Source: Alviniconcha marisindica
Lineage: Eukaryota > Mollusca > Gastropoda > Provannidae
Direction: 5' to 3'
Length of the DNA: 64,000 nt
Assembly: GCA_018857735.1 (NCBI GenBank)
Contig: JABMCL010000313.1
Coordinates: forward strand, 448,501-512,500
This document shows positions 63,991 through 64,000 of this stretch, piece by piece. The number at the start of each line of letters is the position of its first letter. The first letter of the stretch is position 1. Under the pieces are notes generated by a model that ran no database searches, was not told the origin of the DNA, and worked only from the letters and a program-made list of their open reading frames with translations. Made by a program: the position numbers and the translations under genes.

Positions 63991-64000
63991 ACTAGTCAGT

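Overview
This is a window of an animal nuclear genome: many small exons with GT-AG introns, large introns, abundant microsatellites (CA/GT, TC/GA, AT, TCTG), homopolymer G/C tracts, and fragments of LINEs, SINEs and non-autonomous DNA transposons. The two identifiable genes are conserved metazoan genes. Gene structure, protein divergence from vertebrates and repeat style suggest an invertebrate, probably a mollusc; that placement is inference. Nothing prokaryotic, viral or organellar is visible. All exon models below were derived by hand from splice sites, codon phase and protein-family memory.

Layout. (1) 1-7106: intronic or upstream sequence of an unidentified plus-strand gene, whose last coding exon (6990-7106, 38 residues, coiled-coil-like) is the only supported exon. 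(2) 7107-14110: 3' untranslated and intergenic sequence between two convergent genes. (3) 14111-42310, minus strand: a FAM193 (FAM193A-like) gene in 21 recognised coding exons, about 1,770 residues, from the lysine-rich N-terminus at 42310 to the conserved FAM193 C-terminal domain ending at 14111. It contains a GC-AG intron, an acidic run, a Q-rich coiled coil and a series of CxxC/CxCxxC cysteine pairs. One junction (34947 to 33227) does not close in frame, so a small exon is probably missing from my model. (4) 42311-52613: intergenic, repeat-rich: a (CT)n tract, a degraded LINE, a CpG-rich GT/GC repeat, a roughly 28-bp minisatellite interrupted by a 5'-truncated LINE, and diverged tandem repeats. 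(5) 52614-63230, minus strand: an RNF4-like SUMO-targeted ubiquitin ligase in seven coding exons that join in frame to 243 residues, with a basic N-terminus, several SUMO-interaction motifs and a C-terminal C3HC4 RING. (6) 63231-64000: upstream sequence with a tRNA-derived SINE and G-rich tracts.

RNF4 lies directly upstream of FAM193 in the same orientation. The same neighbours in the same order and orientation occur at human 4p16.3 (RNF4 then FAM193A), so this looks like ancient conserved microsynteny. Other notable items are an inverted pair of ~510-bp elements carrying remnants of a SAP-domain reading frame, a 206-bp MITE with ~43-bp terminal inverted repeats and a perfect 8-bp target duplication, a palindromic element at 39.9-40.1 kb, and a LINE tail that fills most of a short FAM193 intron. 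I found no convincing unknown multi-gene system.
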